From IMG/VR virus record IMGVR_UViG_3300010148_000115, positions 1 through 24,356 of that record: 24,356 bases of DNA; one strand, written 5' to 3'. This DNA comes from a virus. The position numbers and the translations under genes are program-made. Shown here one piece after another: positions 1 through 5,790 of the stretch. The stretch's first letter is position 1. Every line of letters starts with the position of its first letter. The notes below the pieces were generated by a model. That model saw only the letters and a program-made list of their open reading frames with translations. It did no database searches and was not told the DNA's origin.

Positions 1-439
1 CAACCGGCTTTTGTGTTGGGTGGATTTTGCGTAGAGTGAAATTGTCCTTTTTAAATAGCGCCGCTGGTTTATTGAATGATGTCCATGCCATCTCCCACTG
101 TGAGAAATTGGTCCACGGTTGACATTTGTCCCATGCAATCACACAACGTGTGGGAAGCAGATCAAAGTAATTTCCACCCCATATGATTTGATTTTTGGAG
201 ACTCTCATCAACTCCTCAAAATACTCCGGTGGAGGTGCTTTGTCCCACTGTTGGATTTTGGTGTCCGTGTTGAGTGCTCTTTTGGCCAATTTACCGGCTC
301 CACGATACGCGCCAACGGTCCCCAACTCATATGGTGGATCTACGATGGCCAGATCCAAACAATCATCCGCCATCTCTCTCATAGCGTCCAGACAATCACG
401 GTGGTGAAGTGGGATGTCATCCATTTGATATGTGCTCAT
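1..439 (-). CDS. Beta-class DNA methyltransferase (partial, C-terminus beyond window)
   Basis: This is an S-adenosylmethionine-dependent DNA amino-methyltransferase (N6-adenine or N4-cytosine), read by hand because the frame is open to the window edge. The 146 visible residues show the catalytic DPPY motif (34-37), a central NQIIWGGNYF segment (83-92) typical of phage adenine methylases, and HPTQKPV at 140-146. The order DPPY first and HPTQKP later, with the SAM-binding FxGxG motif expected after it, is that of the beta class, so motif I lies outside the window. The ATG at 439 is chosen because GGAGG lies 4 bases upstream and the start overlaps the upstream cytosine methyltransferase stop as ATGA. 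It probably protects phage DNA from host restriction. The target base and site cannot be read from the sequence. Confidence 0.9.
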   Translation of the reverse strand, partial: MSTYQMDDIPLHHRDCLDAMREMADDCLDLAIVDPPYELGTVGAYRGAGKLAKRALNTDTKIQQWDKAPPPEYFEELMRVSKNQIIWGGNYFDLLPTRCVIAWDKCQPWTNFSQWEMAWTSFNKPAALFKKDNFTLRKIHPTQKPV

Positions 440-1215
440 TTATCCTCCAAAAGGTCATCCAATAAACCGGATTTTAGTATTTGATCACCCACCCATTGTG
501 AGCACTGTGGGACAATCGCATTACCCAAAGCCTTCAATCGAGCCACCCTATTGGGAATCCCATCATCCACTCCACAAAATGGGGATGGACGAGGAGTTTT
601 TGACCAATAGCCTCCTCCATTGTCACTCCCATGGCCATCGCTATCTCCACACCAAGAATGTGATTGCATACCTTTTCTCGTCTCCAACATCCCTCCTTTG
701 ATGGCTCGTAATTTGTCGCCGCTGTTGGGGTAGGCAACACAAAACCAGCGCTTCCTGACGTGTGGCGCTCCAAATTGTTTAGCGGATATAATCGTCCATT
801 CACAGTCATACCCGATTTGGGCAAGGCTTCCAACAACGTCGGGGCCGCCCACCCGAATGATGTTTGCAACATTTTCCATGATGATGAGTCGTGGTCGAAG
901 TTCGCTAGCAATTCGCCACATCTCCCACCATAAACCAGATTTGTTTTCATTTTCTAATCCTTCCATTTTTCCGGCCAATGAGATGGACTGACATGGGAAG
1001 CCCCCAATCAATACGTCCACCGGCTCCACGTTGTTTTTGTTGATGTTTCTGACATCGTTATAAATTGTTGATTTTGGCCAATGTTTGGAGAGTATCTTTT
1101 GACAATACTTCTCTCTCTCCACTTGCCAAATGGTCTCAGCGTTACCCCATGAGCGCTCCAATCCCAACTCAAAGCCGCCTATTCCGGCAAAAAGTGATCC
1201 AATTTTTACAGTCAT
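436..1215 (-). CDS. C5-cytosine DNA methyltransferase (Dcm family)
   Basis: Transfers a methyl group from SAM to carbon 5 of cytosine in DNA. Motif I (SLFAGIGGFELGL, about 7-19), motif IV with catalytic Cys75 in GGFPCQS, motif VI MENV (113-116), motif VIII around GAPHVRKRWF (149-158) and motif X GNAIVP (231-236) are all present and in the right order. At 259 residues it is compact, so the target-recognition region between motifs VIII and X is short. The start overlaps the primase-like gene stop as ATGA, with GGAG upstream, and its stop overlaps the next methyltransferase, so the three are likely co-translated. It probably modifies phage DNA. An unusual point is a second open frame within it (534-950), described separately. 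Confidence 0.95.
   Translation of the reverse strand: MTVKIGSLFAGIGGFELGLERSWGNAETIWQVEREKYCQKILSKHWPKSTIYNDVRNINKNNVEPVDVLIGGFPCQSISLAGKMEGLENENKSGLWWEMWRIASELRPRLIIMENVANIIRVGGPDVVGSLAQIGYDCEWTIISAKQFGAPHVRKRWFCVAYPNSGDKLRAIKGGMLETRKGMQSHSWCGDSDGHGSDNGGGYWSKTPRPSPFCGVDDGIPNRVARLKALGNAIVPQCSQWVGDQILKSGLLDDLLEDK
534..950 (-). CDS. Candidate overprinted gene inside the C5-methyltransferase (WMMGFPIGW family-like)
   Basis: A 138-codon frame, +1 relative to the C5-methyltransferase, would normally be dismissed as a shadow. However, its ATG has GGAAGGA 7 bases upstream. The protein also carries a run of motifs I recognise from stand-alone phage proteins of unknown function: DHDSSSWKMLQ (about 19-29), SGMTVNGRLYPL, SGSAGFVLPTPTAA, and near the end HFVEWMMGFPIGWLD. 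Those motifs lie on the same bases as methyltransferase motifs VI, VIII and X read in the other frame. Function is unknown. The family resemblance is from memory, not a search. The alternative is that conserved methyltransferase codons create a passive look-alike that is never translated. Confidence 0.42.
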   Translation of the reverse strand: MKTNLVYGGRCGELLANFDHDSSSWKMLQTSFGWAAPTLLEALPKSGMTVNGRLYPLNNLERHTSGSAGFVLPTPTAATNYEPSKEGCWRREKVCNHILGVEIAMAMGVTMEEAIGQKLLVHPHFVEWMMGFPIGWLD

Positions 1216-2096
1216 GATAGCGTCTCCAGTTTACCCCACCAGCCGCATGAGTTCGCATGATTGCATGATGGCCATTTTGTTGAGTGTGCTGTTGATGGGT
1301 CGATTGAAAAGAACACCGACCGCCGGCCACACGATGGACATGGGATGTGTTTGATGTATCCACCCACAATGGATCCACCGGCATTGAGTCCAACCGATTG
1401 TCTCAACTGTGGGTCCATCATAGCACTGTCCAACGATTGTGGTTTTTTTCGGTCAAATGATGGTCTCGGTTTTGGTTTGGGGAGTTTAATATGATCATAC
1501 TTCAACTCCAATGGACGTCCAATCCAATATCCACTCCGGTGATACTGGGATGGATGACATGGATGAGATTTTGGCCATGTCTTTGACCCATCACTCATCT
1601 CCATTTTGGAGTCTCGTGGCCATCCATAACGGAAGTAAATCCGCGCGATGTCTTTGATCGCTTTGGTGTCTGGGACTCCCAACCCCACCACATCCATCCA
1701 CAACTCAAATGAGGCTCTCCACACTCTCTCCCAATCGGATTTTGGAAGTGGGACCGCCAATGGGATGATCACACGATATTTGTGGTGAGGTGGTGAGTGA
1801 CTCGCGCTGGTGTGAGCGATGGTGGTCCATCCACGTTGAGCGAATAGCGCCCACATGTCAAACGATGAATCTCCATCATCCATGTCATACACCAACATTG
1901 AGATGGATTGAGCGTTGGAAGTGGACCGAGTACCATCAAAGGTGGTGGGACTCCAAAGTGGAAGACTGGCTTTGTTCTCAATGGACGTATGGATTGGAAT
2001 TGTTAGACCTTGACAAATGGTCTCCACATCCATGGTGATATTTTGTCCACTCCGTTGGTGGATCGTGTCGAAAAGTGTTATATTGATCTGGGACAT
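1212..2096 (-). CDS. Primase-polymerase-like replication protein with C-terminal zinc ribbon
   Basis: Likely synthesises primers for phage replication. The 294-residue protein resembles archaeo-eukaryotic primase-type phage and plasmid proteins: an acidic motif YDMDDGD (70-76), AHTSASH (94-100), then KYRVIIPL (106-113), and a later IKDIARIYF segment (147-155). The C-terminus has C253-x2-C256 and C278-x5-C284, a zinc-ribbon arrangement as in DNA-binding primase domains. No helicase is visible, so other replication genes probably lie to the left. An open frame continues upstream to a TTG at 2177, but that start has no Shine-Dalgarno and would translate an intergenic hairpin. The ATG at 2096 has GGAG 11 bases upstream and is preferred. 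It overlaps the cytosine methyltransferase start by ATGA. Confidence 0.72.
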   Translation of the reverse strand: MSQINITLFDTIHQRSGQNITMDVETICQGLTIPIHTSIENKASLPLWSPTTFDGTRSTSNAQSISMLVYDMDDGDSSFDMWALFAQRGWTTIAHTSASHSPPHHKYRVIIPLAVPLPKSDWERVWRASFELWMDVVGLGVPDTKAIKDIARIYFRYGWPRDSKMEMSDGSKTWPKSHPCHPSQYHRSGYWIGRPLELKYDHIKLPKPKPRPSFDRKKPQSLDSAMMDPQLRQSVGLNAGGSIVGGYIKHIPCPSCGRRSVFFSIDPSTAHSTKWPSCNHANSCGWWGKLETLS

Positions 2097-2136
2097 TGTG
2101 ATTGATTCTCCAGTGTCTTGATTGATTTGTTGTTTG

Positions 2137-2170
2137 AGTGTGGAGGAAGCCGGCCAGCGTCCTCCACACT
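2137..2170 (+). terminator. 11-bp perfect hairpin with T-run on the plus strand
   Basis: The arms 2137-2147 and 2160-2170 are perfect complements (AGTGTGGAGGA and its reverse complement) around a 12-base GC-rich loop. On the plus strand the stem runs into five T residues, the form of an intrinsic terminator. On the minus strand, the direction of the flanking genes, the stem is followed by CAAACAA and has no U-run. It could stop antisense transcripts, or act in the early mRNA as a stability, processing or attenuation element between the HTH regulator and the primase-like gene. Confidence 0.55.
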
Positions 2171-2177
2171 TTTTCAA

Positions 2178-2690
2178 TTATTGGATTGACTCACTCATGT
2201 CCACCAATGTGGTGTTGATATCTTGGGACATCCATTTGGCATATAACCGAGCGAGCGCGAGATAATTGGGGACGTCTGGGAGTGATTTATTGTTTATCCA
2301 ATCGTATATTGATTGACGTGAGACTTTGAGGTGATGACCGAGTTGGGTTTTGGACATTGACATATCACTCAACATATACACCACATAGGCTCCAAATGAC
2401 TCGTGACGGTTTAACTCCAATCTCTTAAACTCAATCCATTTGTGAGCGTCGTCCCACGTGTTGTGATCCAATCTGGAGGCCGCGAGATAATTTGGAGCAT
2501 TCTCATAGACCACCTCATGGAAGACAACACCAGTGAAAATCCAACATGATCCCAACTCACTCCATTGAGTCTCAATTTGGCCAATCACCTCATCTCCACA
2601 TTGGACCTCATCATATTGTGGTTTACGGCTGGACATGGCCACACGTCCAAATTGTTTGATATATGATCTCTCATTTTTGTTGATTGTCAT
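2178..2690 (-). CDS. HTH (XRE-like) DNA-binding protein, 170 aa
   Basis: Probable transcriptional regulator of the early operon. The last third has a Cro/CI-type helix-turn-helix: SKTQLGHHLKVSRQSIYDWI at about 112-131, followed by LPDVPNYLALARLYA. The N-terminal 100 residues match nothing I recognise and may hold a dimerisation or sensing domain. The ATG at 2690 has GGAG with a 6-base spacer and lies inside the end of the upstream HTH gene (20-base overlap). I cannot tell whether it is a repressor or activator. No integrase is visible, so a lysogeny role is open. Confidence 0.75.
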   Translation of the reverse strand: MTINKNERSYIKQFGRVAMSSRKPQYDEVQCGDEVIGQIETQWSELGSCWIFTGVVFHEVVYENAPNYLAASRLDHNTWDDAHKWIEFKRLELNRHESFGAYVVYMLSDMSMSKTQLGHHLKVSRQSIYDWINNKSLPDVPNYLALARLYAKWMSQDINTTLVDMSESIQ

Positions 2691-2931
2691 GGTTTACTCC
2701 TTCCATGATTGGAGCCACGACGATCTCATGATAGGTGGCCCAATGGTTTGATTGTGGTTGTTTGAGGTTGATTTTGTTGACGATGGTCATGAGTTGATTG
2801 AGTGTGAGTTGATATTCACCTTTGATGGCGGCCTCCAAATCGGAGATGGATATCAGAGTCAACCGGTGGAGGTCAATGACACTCCACCCCAGTTGATCCA
2901 TATACTTTTTGATAGTTTGTCCCGTGGTCAT
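2671..2931 (-). CDS. Small HTH (XRE-like) regulator, 86 aa
   Basis: The first 55 residues look like a compact XRE/Cro helix-turn-helix: QTIKKYMDQLGWSVIDLHRL, then SISDLEAAIKGEYQLTLNQL, with the LG-W-S and L-x-L-x-L spacing of that fold. The tail has no recognisable domain. It starts one base after the stop of the upstream membrane peptide and overlaps the following HTH gene by 20 bases, so the two regulators are co-expressed and may act together. Candidate operators are the palindromes upstream of this operon. The assignment rests on pattern recognition only. Confidence 0.68.
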   Translation of the reverse strand: MTTGQTIKKYMDQLGWSVIDLHRLTLISISDLEAAIKGEYQLTLNQLMTIVNKINLKQPQSNHWATYHEIVVAPIMEGVNHDNQQK

Positions 2932-2932
2932 T

Positions 2933-3040
2933 CTAGGCTCCCAACATCCACACCAAAAGCGCGAATGTGAATGGTACAGTTGAGAAGGCTAGGACCACCA
3001 ACGCGGTCCCAATGATTGTGTCTTTGATACGTTGTCTCAT
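2933..3040 (-). CDS. Single-span membrane peptide, 35 aa
   Basis: A short positively charged N-terminus (MRQRIKD) precedes one long hydrophobic stretch (about residues 9-33), which predicts a small inner-membrane peptide with its N-terminus in the cytoplasm. GGGAG lies 6 bases before the ATG. The start comes one base after the stop of the upstream gene, and the next gene starts one base after its own stop, so it sits firmly within the operon. A longer frame reaching 3259 exists but has no matching start signal. Function is unknown; superinfection exclusion and host membrane modulation are possibilities, not evidence-based calls. Confidence 0.65.
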   Translation of the reverse strand: MRQRIKDTIIGTALVVLAFSTVPFTFALLVWMLGA

Positions 3041-3041
3041 T

Positions 3042-3419
3042 TTACTCTCCCTTCTCAATGATTTGGATGTCGTGGATGTTATCAAAGTCCCAAATGATTG
3101 ACTCCATGTTTTCAAGTGAAAATGGATACCATTTTGTGAGTCCGCTGTGATAGATGACCACGATGATTTTGTTTTTGTCGACAGTTTCTTCGACAGTTTC
3201 TTCGACAGTTTCTTCGACGTGTAATTTCCATTTGTAAACCCATTGCCCTTTTTGTTCATTGTATGAAATTACCATGTCGTAAAGTTCACCAGATGAGTTT
3301 TCCATAACAATATGATGTTGAATTGATGTCGCGTCCGGATCGTTTGAATTGGCTAGATGTTCCATTAATTGTAAAAATTTTGTATAAGTAAATTTATTGA
3401 TATATTCACATTTTGACAT
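3042..3419 (-). CDS. Hypothetical early protein with VEET repeats, 125 aa
   Basis: No family recognised. The ATG at 3419 is chosen over longer frames because GGAG lies 7 bases upstream and the frame further up runs through an intergenic hairpin. The protein is polar and acidic, with aromatic residues in YKWKLHV and KWYPFSLEN. In the middle (about 68-80) the sequence VEET is repeated three times, encoded by three exact 12-bp units. Cytosolic, with no signal or membrane segment. As the second gene of the early leftward operon it may be one of the small phage proteins that act on the host soon after infection, but this is inference from position only. Confidence 0.72.
   Translation of the reverse strand: MSKCEYINKFTYTKFLQLMEHLANSNDPDATSIQHHIVMENSSGELYDMVISYNEQKGQWVYKWKLHVEETVEETVEETVDKNKIIVVIYHSGLTKWYPFSLENMESIIWDFDNIHDIQIIEKGE
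3179..3218. repeat. Three exact 12-bp tandem repeats in an early gene
   Basis: The unit CGACAGTTTCTT occurs three times without a mismatch from 3179 to 3214, with four further matching bases after it. The length of 12 keeps the reading frame and gives the VEET protein repeat on the minus strand. Such a tract can gain or lose units by slippage. Confidence 0.93.
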
Positions 3420-3439
3420 GATAGGCTCCGATTGATTGT

Positions 3440-3463
3440 GGAGAGACTCATTGGAGCCTCTCC
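3440..3463 (-). promoter_or_regulatory. Intergenic hairpin in the early leftward transcript
   Basis: On the minus strand GGAGAG pairs with CTCTCC, continues through a G-U wobble and a CTC/GAG step, and closes on a four-base CAAT loop. The result is a 10-pair stem in RNA. The wobble becomes an A-C mismatch on the opposite strand, so the structure suits the leftward mRNA. It fills the 58-base gap between the 59-aa and 125-aa genes. No U-run follows, so it is more likely an mRNA stability, processing or translational control element than a terminator. Confidence 0.5.
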
Positions 3464-3477
3464 GGTTTGTTGATTGA

Positions 3478-3657
3478 TTATTTGTTGAGAGTTGATTTTT
3501 TGTACTCAACATATTTTTTGAGTTGGTCAATGTCTCCACCTTTGATTTTGTAGAGTGAAACACCATCTTCAAACATGTGGAGAGTATTGGTGAAAATCGC
3601 TTTACAAAGAAATTTTTTGAGTTGAGGCTTTGAAAAGTTGTTGAAACGAGTAGACAT
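3478..3657 (-). CDS. Hypothetical first gene of the early operon, 59 aa
   Basis: A small basic protein with no recognised family. The ATG at 3657 is selected because GGAG sits 7 bases upstream. A longer frame to 3858 crosses the AT-rich promoter region and lacks a Shine-Dalgarno. The composition is Lys- and Phe-rich (KKFLCKAIFTNTLHMFEDG), with a C-terminal LKKYVEYKKS helix, and there is no membrane segment. It is the promoter-proximal gene of the leftward early operon, a position often held by small host-takeover proteins. Nothing in the sequence shows what it does. Confidence 0.65.
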   Translation of the reverse strand: MSTRFNNFSKPQLKKFLCKAIFTNTLHMFEDGVSLYKIKGGDIDQLKKYVEYKKSTLNK

Positions 3658-3689
3658 TTTGTGACTCCATGTTGATTGGTTTGTTTGTT

Positions 3690-3727
3690 CTATAAATAGT
3701 GTAATCTTTTCCTTACAGTTTTGTCCA
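3690..3727 (-). promoter_or_regulatory. Candidate early leftward promoter
   Basis: On the minus strand TGGACA (3727-3722) is followed after 18 bases by TACACT (3703-3698), close to sigma-70 -35 and -10 boxes, about 40 bases ahead of the first early gene. The surrounding 3690-3800 stretch is clearly more AT-rich than the genes on either side. A neighbouring TATTTATAG could serve instead. Confidence 0.38.
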
Positions 3728-3732
3728 GTTTT

Positions 3733-3755
3733 ATTTACATTTTTATTTTGTAAAT
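3733..3755. promoter_or_regulatory. Palindrome ATTTACA-N9-TGTAAAT, candidate operator
   Basis: Perfect 7-base arms 3733-3739 and 3749-3755 lie around a 9-base AT-rich spacer, between the divergent early operon and the exonuclease gene. The centre-to-centre distance of the arms is 16 bases, consistent with a dimeric HTH protein such as the two regulators encoded downstream. It may also be chance in AT-rich DNA. Confidence 0.35.
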
Positions 3756-3805
3756 ACCAAAAGTAGTCCGAGCCAACCGACTCTCCAACAAAAAAGATTT
3801 TTTTG

Positions 3806-3814
3806 TGATATACT
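3806..3814 (+). promoter_or_regulatory. Candidate extended -10 promoter for the exonuclease gene
   Basis: GTGATATACT contains TGA directly before TATACT (3809-3814), the form of an extended -10 element, which can work without a good -35 box. Transcription would begin near 3821, about 24 bases before the ATG at 3845. There is no convincing -35 hexamer at the usual distance. Confidence 0.4.
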
Positions 3815-3844
3815 CCACGCATAAACCTTTTGACGTGGTGCATT

Positions 3845-4504
3845 ATGAAAAACTCCAACTATCCCATCCACTTTGTGGACATTGAGACCACCCATTTTGA
3901 TTGGAGAGTTGGTGAGATCATTGAGGTTTGTATTTGGACCTCGAGAGACGGCGGCCACACCATCTCGGACCGCTATCACACGTACATCAAACCACAACAT
4001 CTCGACCGAGCCAATCCACGGGCTTTGGAGGTCAATGGATATACGGATGAGAGATGGTCCATGGCTCCACTGTGGGAGGATGTATGTGGTGAGATATTCC
4101 GTATTCTGGAATATGGGATTTTTTGCGCTCATAATGTGTCATTCGATTGGTATTGGCTAGACCACCATATCAAATCCACCAGCGGCCAAAAGATCACGTG
4201 GAGGAAGTTGGATACCCAATCATTGGTCTGGGAGCACATACCAACACCGAGCGCGTCCATGTCCAAACTCCGGACTCTCCTTGGATGGTCTCACCATAAC
4301 GCTCACACCGCTCAAAAGGACGTTGAGGACTTGGTCAGGTTGTATAAACTATGTATCATCCCAACCATTGGCCACACTCCCAACATTAAAGCGATCAAAG
4401 AACATGTGGAAGTTGTGAGACGTCGTGGAGATGATCACGTTTATCTCACCATCATGGATGTGGACGCAATGATCAAAATGATCCGACTCTCATCAAATCA
4501 ATAG
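3845..4504 (+). CDS. DEDDh 3'-5' exonuclease (DnaQ/RNase T-like)
   Basis: Removes nucleotides from 3' ends using two metal ions; likely roles are proofreading, repair or breakdown of host nucleic acid. Exo I is FVDIETT with Asp12 and Glu14, Exo II is HNVSFDWYWL with Asp101, and Exo III is HTAQKD with His154 and Asp159, so all DEDDh catalytic residues are there. The length of 219 residues fits a stand-alone exonuclease domain plus a short C-terminal extension (about 170-219) with no recognised domain. A TTG at 3830 is in frame, but the ATG at 3845 has GTGGTG upstream and places the catalytic strand near the N-terminus. It is the only plus-strand gene on this side, diverging from the early operon and overlapping the last lysis-side gene by 7 bases tail to tail. 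Confidence 0.88.
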   Translation: MKNSNYPIHFVDIETTHFDWRVGEIIEVCIWTSRDGGHTISDRYHTYIKPQHLDRANPRALEVNGYTDERWSMAPLWEDVCGEIFRILEYGIFCAHNVSFDWYWLDHHIKSTSGQKITWRKLDTQSLVWEHIPTPSASMSKLRTLLGWSHHNAHTAQKDVEDLVRLYKLCIIPTIGHTPNIKAIKEHVEVVRRRGDDHVYLTIMDVDAMIKMIRLSSNQ

Positions 4505-4638
4505 GATCGCTTGATCTTCTTTTTCTTGGCTTGACTTGCTTTGATGGCCATCATTTGTCTCATGGCGGCTCTTTTTGTTCGATGGACTTTGGTTGTGTTT
4601 TTGACACGATATCCACCACTTACTCTCTCTATTGGCAT
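4498..4638 (-). CDS. Small basic protein at the end of the late operon, 46 aa
   Basis: Read by hand; start and stop fit better than a longer overlapping frame. The ATG shares one base with the holin stop (TAATG), and GGGTGG lies a few bases upstream. The product begins MPIERVSGGYRVKNTTKVHR and continues with Ala, Met and Lys, ending KKKKIKRSY, giving a very high positive charge. Similar short lysine- and arginine-rich proteins occur in many phages, but I know no function for them; nucleic acid binding is a guess. Its stop overlaps the convergent exonuclease gene by 7 bases, which leaves no room for an intrinsic terminator between the two. Confidence 0.65.
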   Translation of the reverse strand: MPIERVSGGYRVKNTTKVHRTKRAAMRQMMAIKASQAKKKKIKRSY

Positions 4639-4958
4639 TATACCACCCTTTGAAATTTGGCTTTGATCTCCTCAACCACTTTGTTGATGATGTCTAATTT
4701 TTGCTCCAATAGACTCATCCGTTTGTCGAGGTCTGATATTTCTTTGACGATATCATTTCTCATGGCATCCTCACGAGCGTACAAATCCCCAATGATCTTG
4801 TCATATCGCTCTCGGAGATCCTTCTCACGTTGCTCATTTTTGGTCTCACGGTCATCCGCTCGCTTTTGTTGTTCTTTGTATTGCCACAACAAAAACACGG
4901 CGAAGGCCACATTGGGCCCGCCTTGCATGAGGAGAGTGATGAGTTGTTCATGAGCCAT
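4638..4958 (-). CDS. BhlA/UviB-like holin
   Basis: Probable holin that opens the inner membrane so the amidase can reach peptidoglycan. A short polar N-terminus is followed by one hydrophobic segment (about 13-27, GPNVAFAVFLLWQYK). After that comes a long charged region rich in Lys, Glu and Arg (28-65) and a predicted coiled coil (70-103). This single-span plus charged-tail plan matches BhlA/UviB-type phage holin-like proteins, though 106 residues is longer than many. It is coupled by TAATG overlaps to genes on both sides and lies two genes after the amidase. AAAGG precedes the start. Confidence 0.72.
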   Translation of the reverse strand: MAHEQLITLLMQGGPNVAFAVFLLWQYKEQQKRADDRETKNEQREKDLRERYDKIIGDLYAREDAMRNDIVKEISDLDKRMSLLEQKLDIINKVVEEIKAKFQRVV

Positions 4959-5164
4959 TACAAACCTTTGATCAAAGGTTCGATTTTGGCTGGGATGTCC
5001 AATAGGTTGTCAAGAATGATTTGTTGACGCTCCTCTTTGGTGATCTTCTCACCACCATCACTCTCTTTGTCTTTGGCCTCAATGATGTCGTCCACCAATG
5101 CCCATATGATGGGTTGGATGGCTTTGAGGATAGCGGCTACCATTTTGATTTTGTTCCAGTCCAT
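4958..5164 (-). CDS. Lysis-cassette protein of unknown function, 68 aa
   Basis: The N-terminal 26 residues are hydrophobic (MVAAILKAIQPIIWALVDDI) and could insert in or lie on a membrane. The remainder is acidic and helical (KESDGGEKITKEERQQ), ending in a second amphipathic stretch. The gene sits between amidase and holin, with GGAG 6-7 bases before the start and a one-base overlap with the holin start. This suggests a second holin, antiholin or spanin-like accessory. No signal peptide or lipobox is present, so a classical outer-membrane spanin is unlikely. Confidence 0.62.
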   Translation of the reverse strand: MDWNKIKMVAAILKAIQPIIWALVDDIIEAKDKESDGGEKITKEERQQIILDNLLDIPAKIEPLIKGL

Positions 5165-5167
5165 GAT

Positions 5168-5734
5168 TTACTCCAATAAAAAAGATTTGATTCCAACAGC
5201 CAAAGAGACACCAATCAACTCACATCCATGAGGTGTCATGAGTTCTTTGTGAGACTCGCAGTCAATAAAAAACGGCTCAAAACAAACGGCCACCGGCGCT
5301 CCAACTCCTTTGATGGTGTTGTATGCGTTGGATGTCCAATGGTCAGGTTTTGCCGCTATGGTTTTTGTTTTGTTGTGGAGAGGTCCACACCACTCATGGA
5401 GCCGTTGACTAATACAATTGGCCAATACCTCACCACTCGTGGATCTATGATCATAGAATACTGATCCATAATCTCCAGCTCCAGCGTTGACATGACATGA
5501 GACATAAACCGAGCGCTCATGGCCTTGGGCGTATTTGTTTACTCTGTCATGACGTTGGGAGTAGTATCCATCAGATATCACCACAACGTCAATCCCATGG
5601 TCTCTCAACTTCCACTCACAATGATGGATATATTGGGACGTCAATCGAGTTTCATGGACACCATCATTGACGGCTCCACAATCACTCCACCGGTTGGGTT
5701 TACCATGGTGTTGACGATCCAAAAATACAATCAT
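5168..5734 (-). CDS. N-acetylmuramoyl-L-alanine amidase (Amidase_3-like endolysin)
   Basis: Zinc hydrolase that cuts the bond between MurNAc and L-alanine in peptidoglycan and lyses the host. Counting from the ATG at 5734, it shows IVFLDRQHHGKPN with the zinc-binding His (9 or 10), GVHETRLTSQ with Glu28, YVSCHVNAG with His81 and VCFEPFF with the catalytic Glu153, in the order of the Amidase_3 fold. The catalytic domain fills the whole protein, with no separate wall-binding domain and no signal peptide, so release depends on a holin. An ATG at 5752 would add six residues but has no Shine-Dalgarno. The ATG at 5734 has GGAG 12 bases and GAG 3 bases upstream, so the exact start is uncertain. It opens the lysis cassette. 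Confidence 0.88.
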   Translation of the reverse strand: MIVFLDRQHHGKPNRWSDCGAVNDGVHETRLTSQYIHHCEWKLRDHGIDVVVISDGYYSQRHDRVNKYAQGHERSVYVSCHVNAGAGDYGSVFYDHRSTSGEVLANCISQRLHEWCGPLHNKTKTIAAKPDHWTSNAYNTIKGVGAPVAVCFEPFFIDCESHKELMTPHGCELIGVSLAVGIKSFLLE

Positions 5735-5775
5735 GGTCTCAATATACTCCATTTTATGTCAATGAGCATCCACGA

Positions 5776-5790
5776 TGACATTGGGTGTCA
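5776..5790. promoter_or_regulatory. TGACA-N5-TGTCA palindrome, copy 1
   Basis: The core is extended to ATGACA-N5-TGTCAT, overlapping the tail-tip gene stop and lying 42 bases ahead of the amidase start. The same core occurs at 13023 and 18124. It is a candidate operator or processing site for the lysis genes; no promoter boxes were convincing next to it. Confidence 0.35.

Noticed and set aside
2097-2177. TTG-initiated extension of the primase-like gene
   Set aside because: No Shine-Dalgarno, and it would translate the 11-bp intergenic hairpin; the ATG at 2096 is better.
3743-4132. 129-aa minus frame opposite the exonuclease
   Set aside because: The opposite strand encodes a full DEDDh exonuclease; this frame has no motifs or start signal.
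4493-4675. 60-aa minus frame (MRRSKPNFKGWYN...)
   Set aside because: The frame 4498-4638 has a stop/start overlap with the holin, a Shine-Dalgarno and a sensible basic product; the 60-aa frame has none.
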